A stretch of 64,000 nucleotides of DNA, from NCBI RefSeq assembly GCF_000250735.1, contig NZ_AHZV01000334.1:1-64000 (forward strand). The letters run 5' to 3'. Made by a program: the position numbers and the translations under genes. This document shows, one piece after another, positions 1 through 9,535 of the stretch (position 1 is its first letter; every line of letters starts with the position of its first letter). The notes beneath the pieces were generated by a model. It did not search any database, was not told the DNA's origin, and saw only the letters and a list, made by a program, of their open reading frames with translations. The stretch is from Anaerophaga thermohalophila str. Valhall (GTDB taxonomy: Bacteria; Bacteroidota; Bacteroidia; Bacteroidales; Marinilabiliaceae).

Positions 1-62
1 CAGGTTAAATCTAAAAGTCTAACGATCTGTTGGAATTAAAGACCTCTCAAAAAAGTATCATT

Positions 63-1412
63 ATGAGTAACAAGAAAAATACACGAAGGGAATTCCTGAA
101 AAAATCAGCAATAGGAGCAGCAGGACTAACTTTTGCAGGCATGGGCATGACAGCCAGGAGCTATGCCTCGATAATGGGTGCCAATGACCGGCTGAATATT
201 GCAATAATTGGACTGGGGCGAAGGCTGGGCGCATACATTCCGCCAATCGCAGCTGCCGAAAGTAATGTAAGACTGCTCTATTTATGTGACGTTATGCAAA
301 GCCAGATGGTAAACGCAGGCAAACGATTTGCAAAAGTTCTTGATTACACCCCGAAACAGGAAGAAGATTTCTTTAAAGTCATTGATGATCCTAATGTAGA
401 TGCGGTGTTAATTGCCACTCCCGATCACTGGCATGCTCCGGGTACCTGGCTTGCCAATGCCGCCGGAAAACACGTCTATGTTGAAAAACCATGTACGCAT
501 AATCCGTATGAAGGTGAACTGCTGGTGAAATCGCGCGACCGGTATGGTAAAATAATCCAGATGGGAAATCAGCAACGCTCATCAGCAGAAACCATCGAAA
601 TTATCAATGAAATCCATAACGGGGTGATCGGGACACCATACCTGGCTAAAGCTTTCTATTCCAACGCCCGGGGACGAGTCGTGAATCCCACCGAAGCTCC
701 GGTACCGGACGGACTGAACTGGGAGTTATGGCAGGGACCTGCACCGCGCAAAACCTACAAACACAACACATGGGATTACAACTGGCACTGGTATGGATGG
801 GATTACGGAACAGCCGAAACCGGTAATAATGCCGTCCACGAGCTGGATGTTGCCCGATGGGCATTACAGGTTTCTTTTCCGGAAGAAGTAATTGTTGATT
901 CGGGGAAATACCATTGGCCCGATGATGGCTGGACCATGTACGATACTATGGATGCAACTTTTCGCTTTCCCGGGAAAAAGGTTATAAAATGGGACGGCAA
1001 AAGCCGAAACGGACACAAAACGTATGATGGCGGCCGCGGAACCATTATCTATGGAACAGAGGGGAGCGTATGGGTTGACCGTGGCGGGTACAAACTTTTC
1101 GATCGTAGCGGTAACCTCCTCCGCGAAAGGCAATCGGGAAGCAGTGAAGGAGGCACACAACTTGGAGGCGGAGGCGACATGTCAACGGTGCATGTCCGGA
1201 ATTTCTTCGAGGCCATACGCGGTAAAGAAAAGCAACGTTCTCCCATTGATGAAGGCGCCATAAGCACATTGTTAGGACATCTGGCAAACATATCTTCCCG
1301 AACCGGGGAAATACTTAAATGCAATCCGGAAAACGGACATATTACAAACAGCTATAAAGCAATGGCATTGTGGGAGCGCGAATATGAGAAAGGATGGGAA
1401 CCAAAACTTTAA
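63..1412 (+). CDS. Tat-exported Gfo/Idh/MocA family oxidoreductase
   Basis: Secreted NAD(P)-dependent sugar oxidoreductase of the Gfo/Idh/MocA family; the substrate cannot be told. The N-terminus has a twin-arginine signal (NTRREFLKKSAIGAAG) ending near SYA, so the protein is probably exported folded with its cofactor. The mature part opens with the Rossmann strand and loop NIAIIGLGRRLG (residues about 45-57) and has the family EKP motif in VYVEKPCTHNP near residue 141. The C-terminal half is a typical Gfo/Idh beta-sheet domain rich in Trp and Gly. The ATG at 63 is preferred over an in-frame TTG at 30 because it sits just before the Tat motif. The 3' end overlaps the next gene by 29 bp, which implies one transcript. 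Length (449 aa) is normal for secreted family members. Confidence 0.9.
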   Translation: MSNKKNTRREFLKKSAIGAAGLTFAGMGMTARSYASIMGANDRLNIAIIGLGRRLGAYIPPIAAAESNVRLLYLCDVMQSQMVNAGKRFAKVLDYTPKQEEDFFKVIDDPNVDAVLIATPDHWHAPGTWLANAAGKHVYVEKPCTHNPYEGELLVKSRDRYGKIIQMGNQQRSSAETIEIINEIHNGVIGTPYLAKAFYSNARGRVVNPTEAPVPDGLNWELWQGPAPRKTYKHNTWDYNWHWYGWDYGTAETGNNAVHELDVARWALQVSFPEEVIVDSGKYHWPDDGWTMYDTMDATFRFPGKKVIKWDGKSRNGHKTYDGGRGTIIYGTEGSVWVDRGGYKLFDRSGNLLRERQSGSSEGGTQLGGGGDMSTVHVRNFFEAIRGKEKQRSPIDEGAISTLLGHLANISSRTGEILKCNPENGHITNSYKAMALWEREYEKGWEPKL

Positions 1413-2271
1413 GCATCCATATCATAAATCTGCCTTCCTGATGAACACTGTCCTGGACATTGTTATCTGGGGCTGTGAAATGGAATATGCAGAAAATGCA
1501 TCATCCGCCATTATCAACAAGATAAAGAGGCTTCAGGAAGTGCTTGACAGATATGATAGCAAAGCTGAAACTTACCAAATAAACCAGAAAGCATCACGAG
1601 GGACTGTTCCGGTCAGTCCCTTGCTGATGCATTTTATCCGGCTGGGCATCGACTATCTCAATCAGACTGATGGTTATTTCAACATTTTTGGTGGTAAAAT
1701 TTACTCGTGCCTAAAAGAAAACAGTAGCGTAAACACACTTCAGCCCCCATTAGCCGCCCATACCGAAGAAATGATACAGATAAACGGAAGACACAACACA
1801 GTGCATTTTCTGACAGATAATGTATCACTTGATTTTGGAGGAATGGGAAAAGGAATTGCATTGGATGCAGCAGCCGGCATTCTTGAAAAGCAGGGAATAA
1901 TCAATGCCTTTTTAAGCTTTGGAGGAAGCTCTGTTCTAACCAGGGGGCATCATCCGCACGGAGATTTCTGGCCTTTTGCTTTAAAATCGGGCAACAAGCA
2001 GGACGAAGTCTGGAAACTCACAGATACCGCCGTTTCGGTGAGCGAGGCGAAAACCGGCCAAAATAAACGCCCACACATTTGGAATGTAAAAGAAGAGATA
2101 CCGGTATCATCAGACCGGATTTCATGTGTTCAGGCACAAACCGCTGCCGTTGCCGAAGTTTTATCAACGGCACTCATTGCAGCACCTGCCGAAAAACAAA
2201 AAAGTATCATTCAAAATTTTAAAGTAATACAATGGAGAGTATTCGATACCACTCACGAAGAGAGTTCTTGA
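1384..2271 (+). CDS. apbE: ApbE-like FAD:protein FMN transferase
   Basis: Member of the ApbE family, which attaches FMN covalently to Thr/Ser of flavoproteins using FAD and Mg2+. Visible family blocks are MNTVLDIVIWG (MGT-like block, residue 20), LDRYDSKAE (residue 55), TDGYFNIFGGK (residue 97), the hallmark DFGGMGKGIALDAA (about 150-163), a Gly-rich FLSFGGSS segment and the AVSVSEAK...PHIWN block that replaces the usual ATSGDYE...HIIDP. At 295 aa it is slightly short. No signal peptide or lipobox is visible, although most ApbE proteins are exported. It overlaps the gene before by 29 bp and the reading frame after by 40 bp, so translation is probably coupled. Lying between two Tat oxidoreductases, it may serve an unseen flavoprotein; that is inference. 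Confidence 0.8.
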   Translation: MRKDGNQNFKHPYHKSAFLMNTVLDIVIWGCEMEYAENASSAIINKIKRLQEVLDRYDSKAETYQINQKASRGTVPVSPLLMHFIRLGIDYLNQTDGYFNIFGGKIYSCLKENSSVNTLQPPLAAHTEEMIQINGRHNTVHFLTDNVSLDFGGMGKGIALDAAAGILEKQGIINAFLSFGGSSVLTRGHHPHGDFWPFALKSGNKQDEVWKLTDTAVSVSEAKTGQNKRPHIWNVKEEIPVSSDRISCVQAQTAAVAEVLSTALIAAPAEKQKSIIQNFKVIQWRVFDTTHEESS

Positions 2272-3520
2272 AAAAACTGGCCATCTCAGGATCGGCAGCA
2301 ACATTGGCTTCCATGCCCTGGCTTAATGCATTTGCCGACAATAATCCAACGCGTAAAATCCATCGGACAGGGTACGGCTTGCAGTAATTGGCACCGGCAG
2401 CAGAGGTCAACAATTGATGCGCTTCTTGTTGGATTTGACAGAAACAAAAGACATGGAAATTGTGGCTCTCTGCGATATTTACAGACCACATCTTAGTGAG
2501 GCGATAAAAATGTGCGACGCAAAAGGTATTAAGGTAAAACAATATTTACATTATGAGGATTTACTTTCAAGTGAAAAACCCGATGGGGTAATCATTGCGA
2601 CCCCCCTCCATCAGCATGCACATATAACCATAGATTGTTTAAAAGCTGGCATCCATGTTTTTTGTGAGAAAGCCATGGCCAGGACTTTGGATGATACCAG
2701 GGCGATGTACGACGCTCATATCGAAACCGGAAGAATCCTTCAAATTGGTCATCAGCGTCTTTTCAACCCCGTTTATCTCGAAGGAATAAAACGCATTCAC
2801 GACGGAAAACTCGGCCAATTAGGTCAGATTCGTGCGTACTGGCACCGAAATAACGATTGGCGACGTCCGGTTCCTGACAAAACCGAAAAAATGGAACGCT
2901 TCATCAACTGGCGATTGTATAAAGAATACTCGGCAGGACTACTCACAGAGCTGATGTCCCATCAGATACAGGTGGCCAACTGGGCCCTGGACAAAACGCC
3001 TGTTTCGGTCACAGGAACAGGAAGTATCGTATTCTGGAAAGACGGGCGTGAAGTTGATGACAACGTGGCGTTGATCTATTCTTACGATAACGGGGTTCAG
3101 TTCATTTATGGCTCAATGACGAGCAATAAAAAATATGGTCTTGAAGAACAGATCATGGGCCATAAGGGCACCATAGAATTTGAGACCAACCGGTATTATA
3201 CCGAAACACCCCCTCCTGCCCCTGGCATCCTTCAATTACTGAACGATATTGAATCGGGGCTGTTTGAAAAGGTAAACATAGGAGGTGCAAGCTGGGTTCC
3301 TGAAACAGCTGTAAAATATAACGGAGAGCCCATCATTGAAAATACAGATTTTTACGATACAGGGTTACAACTTGAAGGATTTATCAGCCACGTAAGAGAA
3401 GGAAAAGCGCCCGAAAAACTCATCAGGGAAGGCTATAATGCAAGCATCTGGACCTTACTGGGAGAAAAAGCCATAGAGACAGGCGAAAAAATAACATTAC
3501 CGGAAAAATATCAGATATAA
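2232..3520 (+). pseudogene. Tat-exported Gfo/Idh/MocA oxidoreductase, frameshifted near residue 47
   Basis: A second secreted Gfo/Idh/MocA oxidoreductase. Frame 1 starts at ATG 2232 with a Tat signal (SRREFLKKLAISGSAATLAS) and ends at TAA 2385-2387. The rest continues in another frame from about 2372: VRLAVIGTGSRGQQL, the NAD-binding loop, then a continuous frame to 3520. That frame contains the HVFCEKAMA (EKP-like) motif and the C-terminal sheet domain. One extra G in the GGG run at 2370-2372 would join the parts into a protein of about 430 aa. A start at ATG 2414 would lack both the signal and the glycine loop and is unlikely to be functional. The gene overlaps apbE by 40 bp. Either the sequence lacks a base or the gene is recently broken. 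Confidence 0.85.
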
Positions 3521-3521
3521 G

Positions 3522-3758
3522 ATGAAGAACATAATCATTACACCTGCACAGATCAAAAAAGAACTGTTCATCTGGCTTCTTTGCCTGATCGCCGGAACCG
3601 GACTTAACATTTATGCAATCATTTATTACGAAACCATGTGGAGCGAACTTTATACCCAGGCCGGATACGTCATCGCTTTGAGTTTTGTTATCTACCTTAT
3701 TCTATGGGTATTCAGAGGATTATTCAGACTGATTCGATATCTGACTAAAAAATTTTAA
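3522..3758 (+). CDS. Small two-helix membrane protein, function unknown
   Basis: A 78-residue protein with two hydrophobic helices (about residues 15-35 and 46-66) joined by a short YYETMWSELYTQAGY loop, and a basic C-terminus ending LIRYLTKKF. No catalytic motif is visible. It starts one base after the stop codon of the preceding oxidoreductase and so belongs to the same operon. The family is not recognised. A membrane accessory role for the operon is possible but unsupported. Confidence 0.7.
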   Translation: MKNIIITPAQIKKELFIWLLCLIAGTGLNIYAIIYYETMWSELYTQAGYVIALSFVIYLILWVFRGLFRLIRYLTKKF

Positions 3759-3790
3759 AGTAGCCAGGCCTGGCCCTGGCCGGAGAGTCT
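3759..3790. terminator. GC-rich palindromic gap between convergent genes
   Basis: The 32-bp gap between the small membrane protein (+) and the helicase gene (-) holds the self-complementary motif CCAGGCCTGG next to a second CTGGCC, so several alternative hairpins are possible. There is only a short T run, so this is a weak candidate for a shared terminator. Confidence 0.3.
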
Positions 3791-6295
3791 TTACCGGTTA
3801 ACCGGTTTCAAAACATCTTCATTCCTTGTAAACGCAACATGATTGATAATAAGTCTGAGCTCGTCCCATGAAACTTCATCACCGAAATGTTGTTTTATCC
3901 GGGTCAGGGTGTCTGCATGGTTCTCTTTAAGCCAGGCCTCAACTGCCTTTACTTTTTCGGAAGAAACAAACTGAAATACATTTACCTCCCCCTTGCGCAC
4001 AAAATGGCTGATATGATTATATATGGTACCCCTGGTCAATTGTCGCTCTTTGGCAATCTCATCAATATTCTTTCCTTTTTTGAAAAGGTTAAACGTCACC
4101 TGTTTGGTATCAACCTTTTCTTTCTTCGGGGGAGGCGGAGGAATCTCATATATTTCTTTTTCGTCACCGGGCAAAGCAAGATTTTTCTCCTTACAATAAT
4201 CAAGAACAATATCAAGTACTTCCCGCCCGTATTGTTCCAATTTGCTTTTCCCAAAACCGTGAATCTTTTTTAACGCCTTGAGTGAAGCGGGAAGTGTATC
4301 GGCTATATGACGCATCGATTTTACCTGAAGAATCATATAAACCGGGCGATTCGACTCATCCGCCTGTTCATCCCGCCAGCTTTTCAATCGTGCATATAAT
4401 TCGGGGTGAGCAACTGAAGCACTTACAGATTTTTGCTTTGCGGCCGAACTTTTCGGTATTTTCCCATTCTCCAATAAACCTTTGGCTTTTGCTTCGAGAT
4501 ATTTCTTTACCGCAAATCCGTCCCTGCACCCGTCGAACGTGTACCGGCGAACCATTATTTCATCGCGCAGACGCTCGAAGGCCTGATTTAAAGTTTTTCG
4601 GACAGCTTTATTATCCGTTTCAATAGTGAATTTTTCAAAAGGATTAGCAAGGCCTTTTCCGGTCTGTTGATAAAACCACGCGCAGGCCTTCTTCAACCTG
4701 TCCTGTAAAAGACTTTCATTTCCCTTATTTCCTTTTTCATTAATGATTCGCTCCACCTGAGCAATAAACTTCTCTGCCACCGGTTTTAATTCCGATGTTA
4801 CAAGTGTTTTCATTTTCCCGAGTTCAACGTGAAGTTCCTTTTCCACAGAACTTTTGTTTTCGTAAACTGCTCTCAGAGTATAGGATAACTGCCTTTCCAG
4901 AGACGTGAAGTCGAACATTTCCTTCAGAAGGGAGAAGCGGTAATTTCTTTTTGACTGCTCCAGTGCATCATCATCAGCAGGGTTTTCTTCCACGTTGCGG
5001 ATAAAATTTTTCACTTCAGGATCTGTTTTCAGTGCTCTTACATCAAGAGGATTAGTCAAAACAAGCCCTTCGAGTGTTTTGCATCTACTCAGTGCAACAT
5101 AAACCTGTCCGTGAGCAAAAGCAGCATTTGCATCTATTATAGCTTTTTCGAAGGTAAGCCCCTGGCTTTTATGAATAGTAATCGCCCAGGCAGTCTTCAG
5201 CGGATATTGCGTAAAAGTCCCTTCAACCTCTTCCCGAATTTCCCTGGTTTCTTCATCAATCTTATATTTGGTGTTATCCCAGCTGTCGGGCTTTACGGCA
5301 ATTGCTTCCGGATCATCCGGACATTTTACGAAGATGGTTTCTTTTGAAAACCCTGTTACCTTCCCTATTTTACCATTGTAATACAGCTTATCCGGTGACG
5401 AATCATTCTTTACAAACATAACCTGAGCGCCTGTTTTTAGCACAAGTTCATAATCTGTCGGAAAATTGCTTTCGGGGAAATTCCCCTCAACAATCGCCGG
5501 AAATTTCCTTGGATTGCCGGCAAGCGCTTCGAGCCGGGCATTATTTATTCTACGGGATTGGTAATTGTGAGTAGTCAAAGTGATGTACCCTTCCAAATTG
5601 CCTTTCAGCACTTCCGGCCGGTGACATTTATTGAGTAAGTTCAAACCTCGTGTATCGAGCCGGTTGTCTCTTATTTTATTCAGCAGTTCAATAAATTGTT
5701 CGTCCTGTTGACGAAAAATGTGCTTCAGCTCAATGCTCACATAATCTGTCTTCTGTAAAGCATGACTTCCAAAGAAAAAAGCCGATTGATAATGCGGCCT
5801 CAGCAATTGCCATTCGTCCTCTTTCACAACCGGCGCGAGCTGCTGAAGATCACCAATCATCAGAAGCTGTACACCGCCAAATGGTTTGTTACTTTTTCGG
5901 AAGCGGCGTAAAACCTCATCGATACCGTCGAGAAGGTCTGCCCTGACCATACTCACTTCATCAATAATCAGTAAATCAAGTGTTCTGAGGATATCAATTT
6001 TTTGCCGGCTGTAGCGGTGAGGATGGCGTGCCTCCTGACCACTCCCTCCGGTTGATCCGGGCAATATTGGTCCAAAAGGAAGCTGAAAAAAAGAATGAAT
6101 GGTCACCCCCCCTGCATTAATGGCAGCCACTCCGGTCGGAGCAACAACAACCATGCGTTTGGGAAGTTCTTTCTGCAAATTGTGAAGAAAAGTGGTTTTA
6201 CCGGTCCCGGCTTTGCCTGTCAGAAAAACATTACGGTTGGTAAATTCCACAAATTCGCGGGCAAGTCGGAGTTCAGGGTTAGTTTGGAAAGTCAT
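3791..6295 (-). CDS. PIF1/RecD-like superfamily 1 helicase with HRDC and C-terminal HTH domains
   Basis: ATP-dependent DNA helicase of the PIF1/RecD group. Walker A is LTGKAGTGKTTF (residues 25-36), followed by VVAPTGVAAINAGGVTIHSFF (motif Ia region) and Walker B LLIIDEVSMV (about 109-118). The motif V/VI region is AWAITIHKSQGLTFEKAIID followed by VYVALSRCKTLEGL. The region near residues 630-705 resembles an HRDC domain (GFGKSKLEQYGREVLDIV). The last 100 residues resemble the helicase-associated HTH that follows RecQ-type proteins (GKNIDEIAKERQLTRGTIYNHI). At 834 aa the size fits this fusion type, which is common in Bacteroidota. It is transcribed alone and converges on the upstream operon. 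Likely role: unwinding of DNA or RNA-DNA structures in the cytoplasm. Confidence 0.9.
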   Translation of the reverse strand: MTFQTNPELRLAREFVEFTNRNVFLTGKAGTGKTTFLHNLQKELPKRMVVVAPTGVAAINAGGVTIHSFFQLPFGPILPGSTGGSGQEARHPHRYSRQKIDILRTLDLLIIDEVSMVRADLLDGIDEVLRRFRKSNKPFGGVQLLMIGDLQQLAPVVKEDEWQLLRPHYQSAFFFGSHALQKTDYVSIELKHIFRQQDEQFIELLNKIRDNRLDTRGLNLLNKCHRPEVLKGNLEGYITLTTHNYQSRRINNARLEALAGNPRKFPAIVEGNFPESNFPTDYELVLKTGAQVMFVKNDSSPDKLYYNGKIGKVTGFSKETIFVKCPDDPEAIAVKPDSWDNTKYKIDEETREIREEVEGTFTQYPLKTAWAITIHKSQGLTFEKAIIDANAAFAHGQVYVALSRCKTLEGLVLTNPLDVRALKTDPEVKNFIRNVEENPADDDALEQSKRNYRFSLLKEMFDFTSLERQLSYTLRAVYENKSSVEKELHVELGKMKTLVTSELKPVAEKFIAQVERIINEKGNKGNESLLQDRLKKACAWFYQQTGKGLANPFEKFTIETDNKAVRKTLNQAFERLRDEIMVRRYTFDGCRDGFAVKKYLEAKAKGLLENGKIPKSSAAKQKSVSASVAHPELYARLKSWRDEQADESNRPVYMILQVKSMRHIADTLPASLKALKKIHGFGKSKLEQYGREVLDIVLDYCKEKNLALPGDEKEIYEIPPPPPKKEKVDTKQVTFNLFKKGKNIDEIAKERQLTRGTIYNHISHFVRKGEVNVFQFVSSEKVKAVEAWLKENHADTLTRIKQHFGDEVSWDELRLIINHVAFTRNEDVLKPVNR

Positions 6296-6406
6296 AACTG
6301 AGGTATTTATATTCTTAAAAGACGAACAACTCTTCGATATTTTTTTGAGCAGTTTTATTCATATCACGCCGTTAATGTTTTACAGATATCTGGTAATTAA
6401 CTATTT

Positions 6407-6570
6407 AGTGTCTGTCCATAAGGTACCATTTGCTGTGTTACGCTCGCCGCCAAAATCCTCATTTACGATTAGTAAACTCCGGTTTTGGCGGCTTCGCAAG
6501 CCTTGCAAATGGCACTTTCTGAACAGACACACATATTGTGAAAATTTTTTCGAGTTTATGGACAAACACT
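6407..6570 (+). mobile_element. MITE-like palindromic repeat, family A, copy 1
   Basis: 164-bp element. Outer ends are AGTGTCTGTCCATAA and TTTATGGACAAACACT. Nested inside is a second inverted repeat (TGTCTGTCCATAAGGTACC against a complementary copy ending at 6529) and a central stem GCCGCCAAAA/TTTTGGCGGC. The motif CTATTTA occurs on both sides and could be a target duplication. It has no coding capacity. Other copies lie near 9992, 15534, 24529, 43681 and 63660. Confidence 0.8.
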
Positions 6571-7265
6571 ATTTATATGACTCACAACACAAACCACAAC
6601 TCTCTCACCCAAAATCCGCAAGCGATTGTTTAAAATTGCGATGTATTCGTTGCGGATTCTATTGATTCACTCAATCATCAAAAATAAAGGATTAGAGTTA
6701 ATTTTTCAAAAATCATACGACAATACTACAATTTCCTTGCGGATTTTGTGTGATAATTTATCAGGCAAAAGAAAAAAACTCCCTATTTTTGTATATCTCA
6801 TATACCCAACTTATCCCTCTCAAATACATTTTTCAATAATTCAACCAACAGCAAGTCCCGGGTTTGATCGGATTTTTAAAAAAAGTATAACCCCTTGCAG
6901 GAGGAGTTCGATCAGACCAATAATTTAGACTAATTTTACACTGATGAAACAAGCATGGCAGGGAATGACATAATAGATTGTCAGATTGTTAAGTGTTAGA
7001 TTGTTAGATGAAGTTATAACTTAACATTCTAACAACTTAACAATTCTAACAGCCGGAACAACTTATACAGATGTAAAATGAAACGAGCATGACAAGGTTT
7101 GTCACAAGAAAACATGTATAAACCCAATCATGCGAGTTCCATCAAACCAATAAAGACTAATTTTATACTGATGAAACGAGCATGGCAAAGTTTGCCACAA
7201 TAAGCAATATGTTTAAACGCTTACATACGAGTTCCATTAGGCCTTAAAAATCAAATTATATACTA
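6571..7265. other. Gene-free AT-rich region built of dispersed repeats
   Basis: No convincing gene. 6574-6662 is a module (CACAACTCTCTC...CGATGTATTC) that recurs inverted at about 27995-28080. 6973-7054 is a 'GATTGTTAGAT...AACAATTCTAACAG' palindromic module that recurs near 10588 and 24839. 6903-6960 and 7129-7200 are copies of a leader module (GAGTTCCATCAAACCAATAA...TTTTATACTGATGAAAC) that recurs at 10741. The promoter of the peptidase gene at 7266 presumably lies here, but no clear -33/-7 pair is seen. Confidence 0.6.
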
Positions 7266-9428
7266 ATGAAAAAACACTTAGCCATTATAGTATCCGGCCT
7301 GGCAATAATAGCAGGCTGTACAGACAAAAATAAAACAGATATGCGTCCTGCTTTCAATCCTGAAAAAGTTCAAGTAGAAAATGGTATACTTACACCGGAA
7401 ATATTGTGGTCATTTGGCAGAATTGGTAATGTTAAAATATCACCTGATCACAAAAAAATTCTCTACACCGTAACCTGGCCTGATATCGAAAAAAATTCTT
7501 TCAACACCGATCTTTTCGTGTCGAATATAGACGGCACGGACAAAAAGCGGATAGTTCCATCCTTCAAAAGAACATGGACACTCAGTATTTCGTTTGGAAT
7601 AAAAAGGAAAGTATCGGTAGACAGAGAAAAAGAAAACTTCAGCATTTCAGATGTCAACTGGCGACCCGATGGAAAGAAGATCACTTTCATAAGTAATAAA
7701 CCGGGAAGCAAACAATTGTTTGAAATGCTGCCCGACGGGAAAGAAGTCGTTCAAATAACAGACATCCCAGACGGTATTAAAGGGTACAAATACGCTCCAA
7801 ATATGGAGCATCTGCTTTTCGTCAGGGATGTAAAACTGGATGAAACACCTGCCGAAAAGTATTCAGACTTACCAAAAATAAATGCACGTATAGAGGAAGA
7901 CCTGATGTACAGGCATTGGGATCACTGGCACGATTACAAATACAGTCACATTTTTGTTACCTCTTATAAACCCGACAAATTAATTACGGATGCAACCGAC
8001 ATAATGGAAGGTGAACGCTATGACACTCCTCTTCAGCCATTTGGAGGTATGGAGCAAATAACCTGGACTCCCGACAGCCGGAAAATAGCTTATACCTGCA
8101 AGAAAATGAGCGGAAAAGAGTATGCGCTTTCTACCAACTCCGACATTTACCTTTACGATATAGATACAAAAACCACAAAAAACCTAACGGAAGGAATGCC
8201 AGGATACGACAAAAACCCGGTATTCTCTCCCGACGGATTGCGAATGGCATGGGAAAGTATGCCACGTGACGGGTATGAAGCCGACAAAAACCGGCTGATG
8301 ATAAAAGACCTGGAAACAGGAAGAGTAATTGATTATACGGCAAATCTGGATCAGGACATACATAACCCCGTCTGGAACCTGATGGGAGATGCCCTCTTCT
8401 TTATCAGTAACCGCCATGCCACAGAGGACATCTACCGCATTAATCTGCCAGGCGGTGATATTCACAAAATCACTGAAGGTGTGCATAACTACACGTCAGT
8501 CATTCCGGCCGGTGGTCAACTTATCGCTACCAGAACGAGCATGAGCATGCCGACTGAAATTTTTGCTGTCAATCCCATAGATGGAACAGCTGCAAATATT
8601 TCGAAAGTCAACCAGCCCATTCTCAATAAACTTACTATGGGTGAAGTAGAGAAACGCTGGATTACAACCACCGACAATAAAAAAATGCTCACATGGATCA
8701 TCTATCCTCCCAATTTTGATCCCGGCAAAAAATATCCGGCACTCTTGTATTGCCAGGGAGGGCCACAAAGCAGTGTCAGCCAGTTTTGGAGTTATCGGTG
8801 GAACTTCCAGATGATGGCTGCCAACGACTACATAGTTGTTGCCCCAAACCGGCGCGGCTTGCCTGGATTTGGTCGTGAATGGACAGAGCAGATCAGCGGG
8901 GATTATGGCGGGCAAAACCTGCAGGATTACCTCAGTGCTATAGACACACTTGCAAAAGAGCCTTTTGTTGATGAAGAAAACCTTGGAGCCGTTGGCGCAA
9001 GTTACGGCGGCTATTCTGTTTATTGGCTTGCAGGAAATCATGACAATCGCTTCAATGCCTTTATATCTCATTGTGGTGTGTTCAATCAGGATATGATGTA
9101 TACAACCACGGAAGAAATGTTTTTCGTTAACTGGGATTTGGGTGGCCCTTACTGGGAAAAACCCGATAAAAGATATAATTTCTCTCCACACCTTTTTGTT
9201 GATAAATGGGACACTCCGATGCTGGTCATTCACGGCGGGAAAGATTTCAGAATCCCTTACACGCAGGGGATGGCTGCCTTCAATGCGGCACAATTGCGAG
9301 GCATACCCTCGAAATTCCTGTTTTTCCCCGAAGAAAACCACTGGGTACTTTCTCCTCAAAACGGAATTCTTTGGCAACGCGAATTCTTCGGATGGCTCGA
9401 CAAATGGCTGAAGGAAGGGAAAAGCTAA
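7266..9428 (+). CDS. S9 family prolyl oligopeptidase-type lipoprotein peptidase
   Basis: Serine peptidase of clan SC family S9 (DPP/acylaminoacyl peptidase type). The N-terminus MKKHLAIIVSGLAIIAGC is an SPII signal, with lipidation expected at Cys18. Residues 40-420 form a WD40-like beta-propeller with repeated TPDSRKIAY and SPDGLRMAW strands. The C-terminal alpha/beta-hydrolase domain has the nucleophile in GASYGGYS (Ser about 579), Asp in HGGKDFRIP (about 659) and His in EENHWVL (about 691). The length of 720 aa fits. It probably trims peptides at the outer membrane or in the periplasm. It is monocistronic: the nearest downstream gene is convergent. The ATG is preceded by an AT-rich leader resembling the repeated TATACTGATGAAA module. 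Confidence 0.92.
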   Translation: MKKHLAIIVSGLAIIAGCTDKNKTDMRPAFNPEKVQVENGILTPEILWSFGRIGNVKISPDHKKILYTVTWPDIEKNSFNTDLFVSNIDGTDKKRIVPSFKRTWTLSISFGIKRKVSVDREKENFSISDVNWRPDGKKITFISNKPGSKQLFEMLPDGKEVVQITDIPDGIKGYKYAPNMEHLLFVRDVKLDETPAEKYSDLPKINARIEEDLMYRHWDHWHDYKYSHIFVTSYKPDKLITDATDIMEGERYDTPLQPFGGMEQITWTPDSRKIAYTCKKMSGKEYALSTNSDIYLYDIDTKTTKNLTEGMPGYDKNPVFSPDGLRMAWESMPRDGYEADKNRLMIKDLETGRVIDYTANLDQDIHNPVWNLMGDALFFISNRHATEDIYRINLPGGDIHKITEGVHNYTSVIPAGGQLIATRTSMSMPTEIFAVNPIDGTAANISKVNQPILNKLTMGEVEKRWITTTDNKKMLTWIIYPPNFDPGKKYPALLYCQGGPQSSVSQFWSYRWNFQMMAANDYIVVAPNRRGLPGFGREWTEQISGDYGGQNLQDYLSAIDTLAKEPFVDEENLGAVGASYGGYSVYWLAGNHDNRFNAFISHCGVFNQDMMYTTTEEMFFVNWDLGGPYWEKPDKRYNFSPHLFVDKWDTPMLVIHGGKDFRIPYTQGMAAFNAAQLRGIPSKFLFFPEENHWVLSPQNGILWQREFFGWLDKWLKEGKS

Positions 9429-9535
9429 CTGAGATGATGAATTGGGTGAGTTGGTGAGCGATTGAACTGTTGAGATGAAGATGATGAACTGTTGACACTT
9501 TGCCATGCTCGTTTTATTAGCAAACAGCACAAAAA

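Noticed and set aside
6192-6928. Overlapping open frames upstream of the helicase gene
   Set aside because: They run through MITE-like and dispersed repeat DNA and show no domain or codon pattern.
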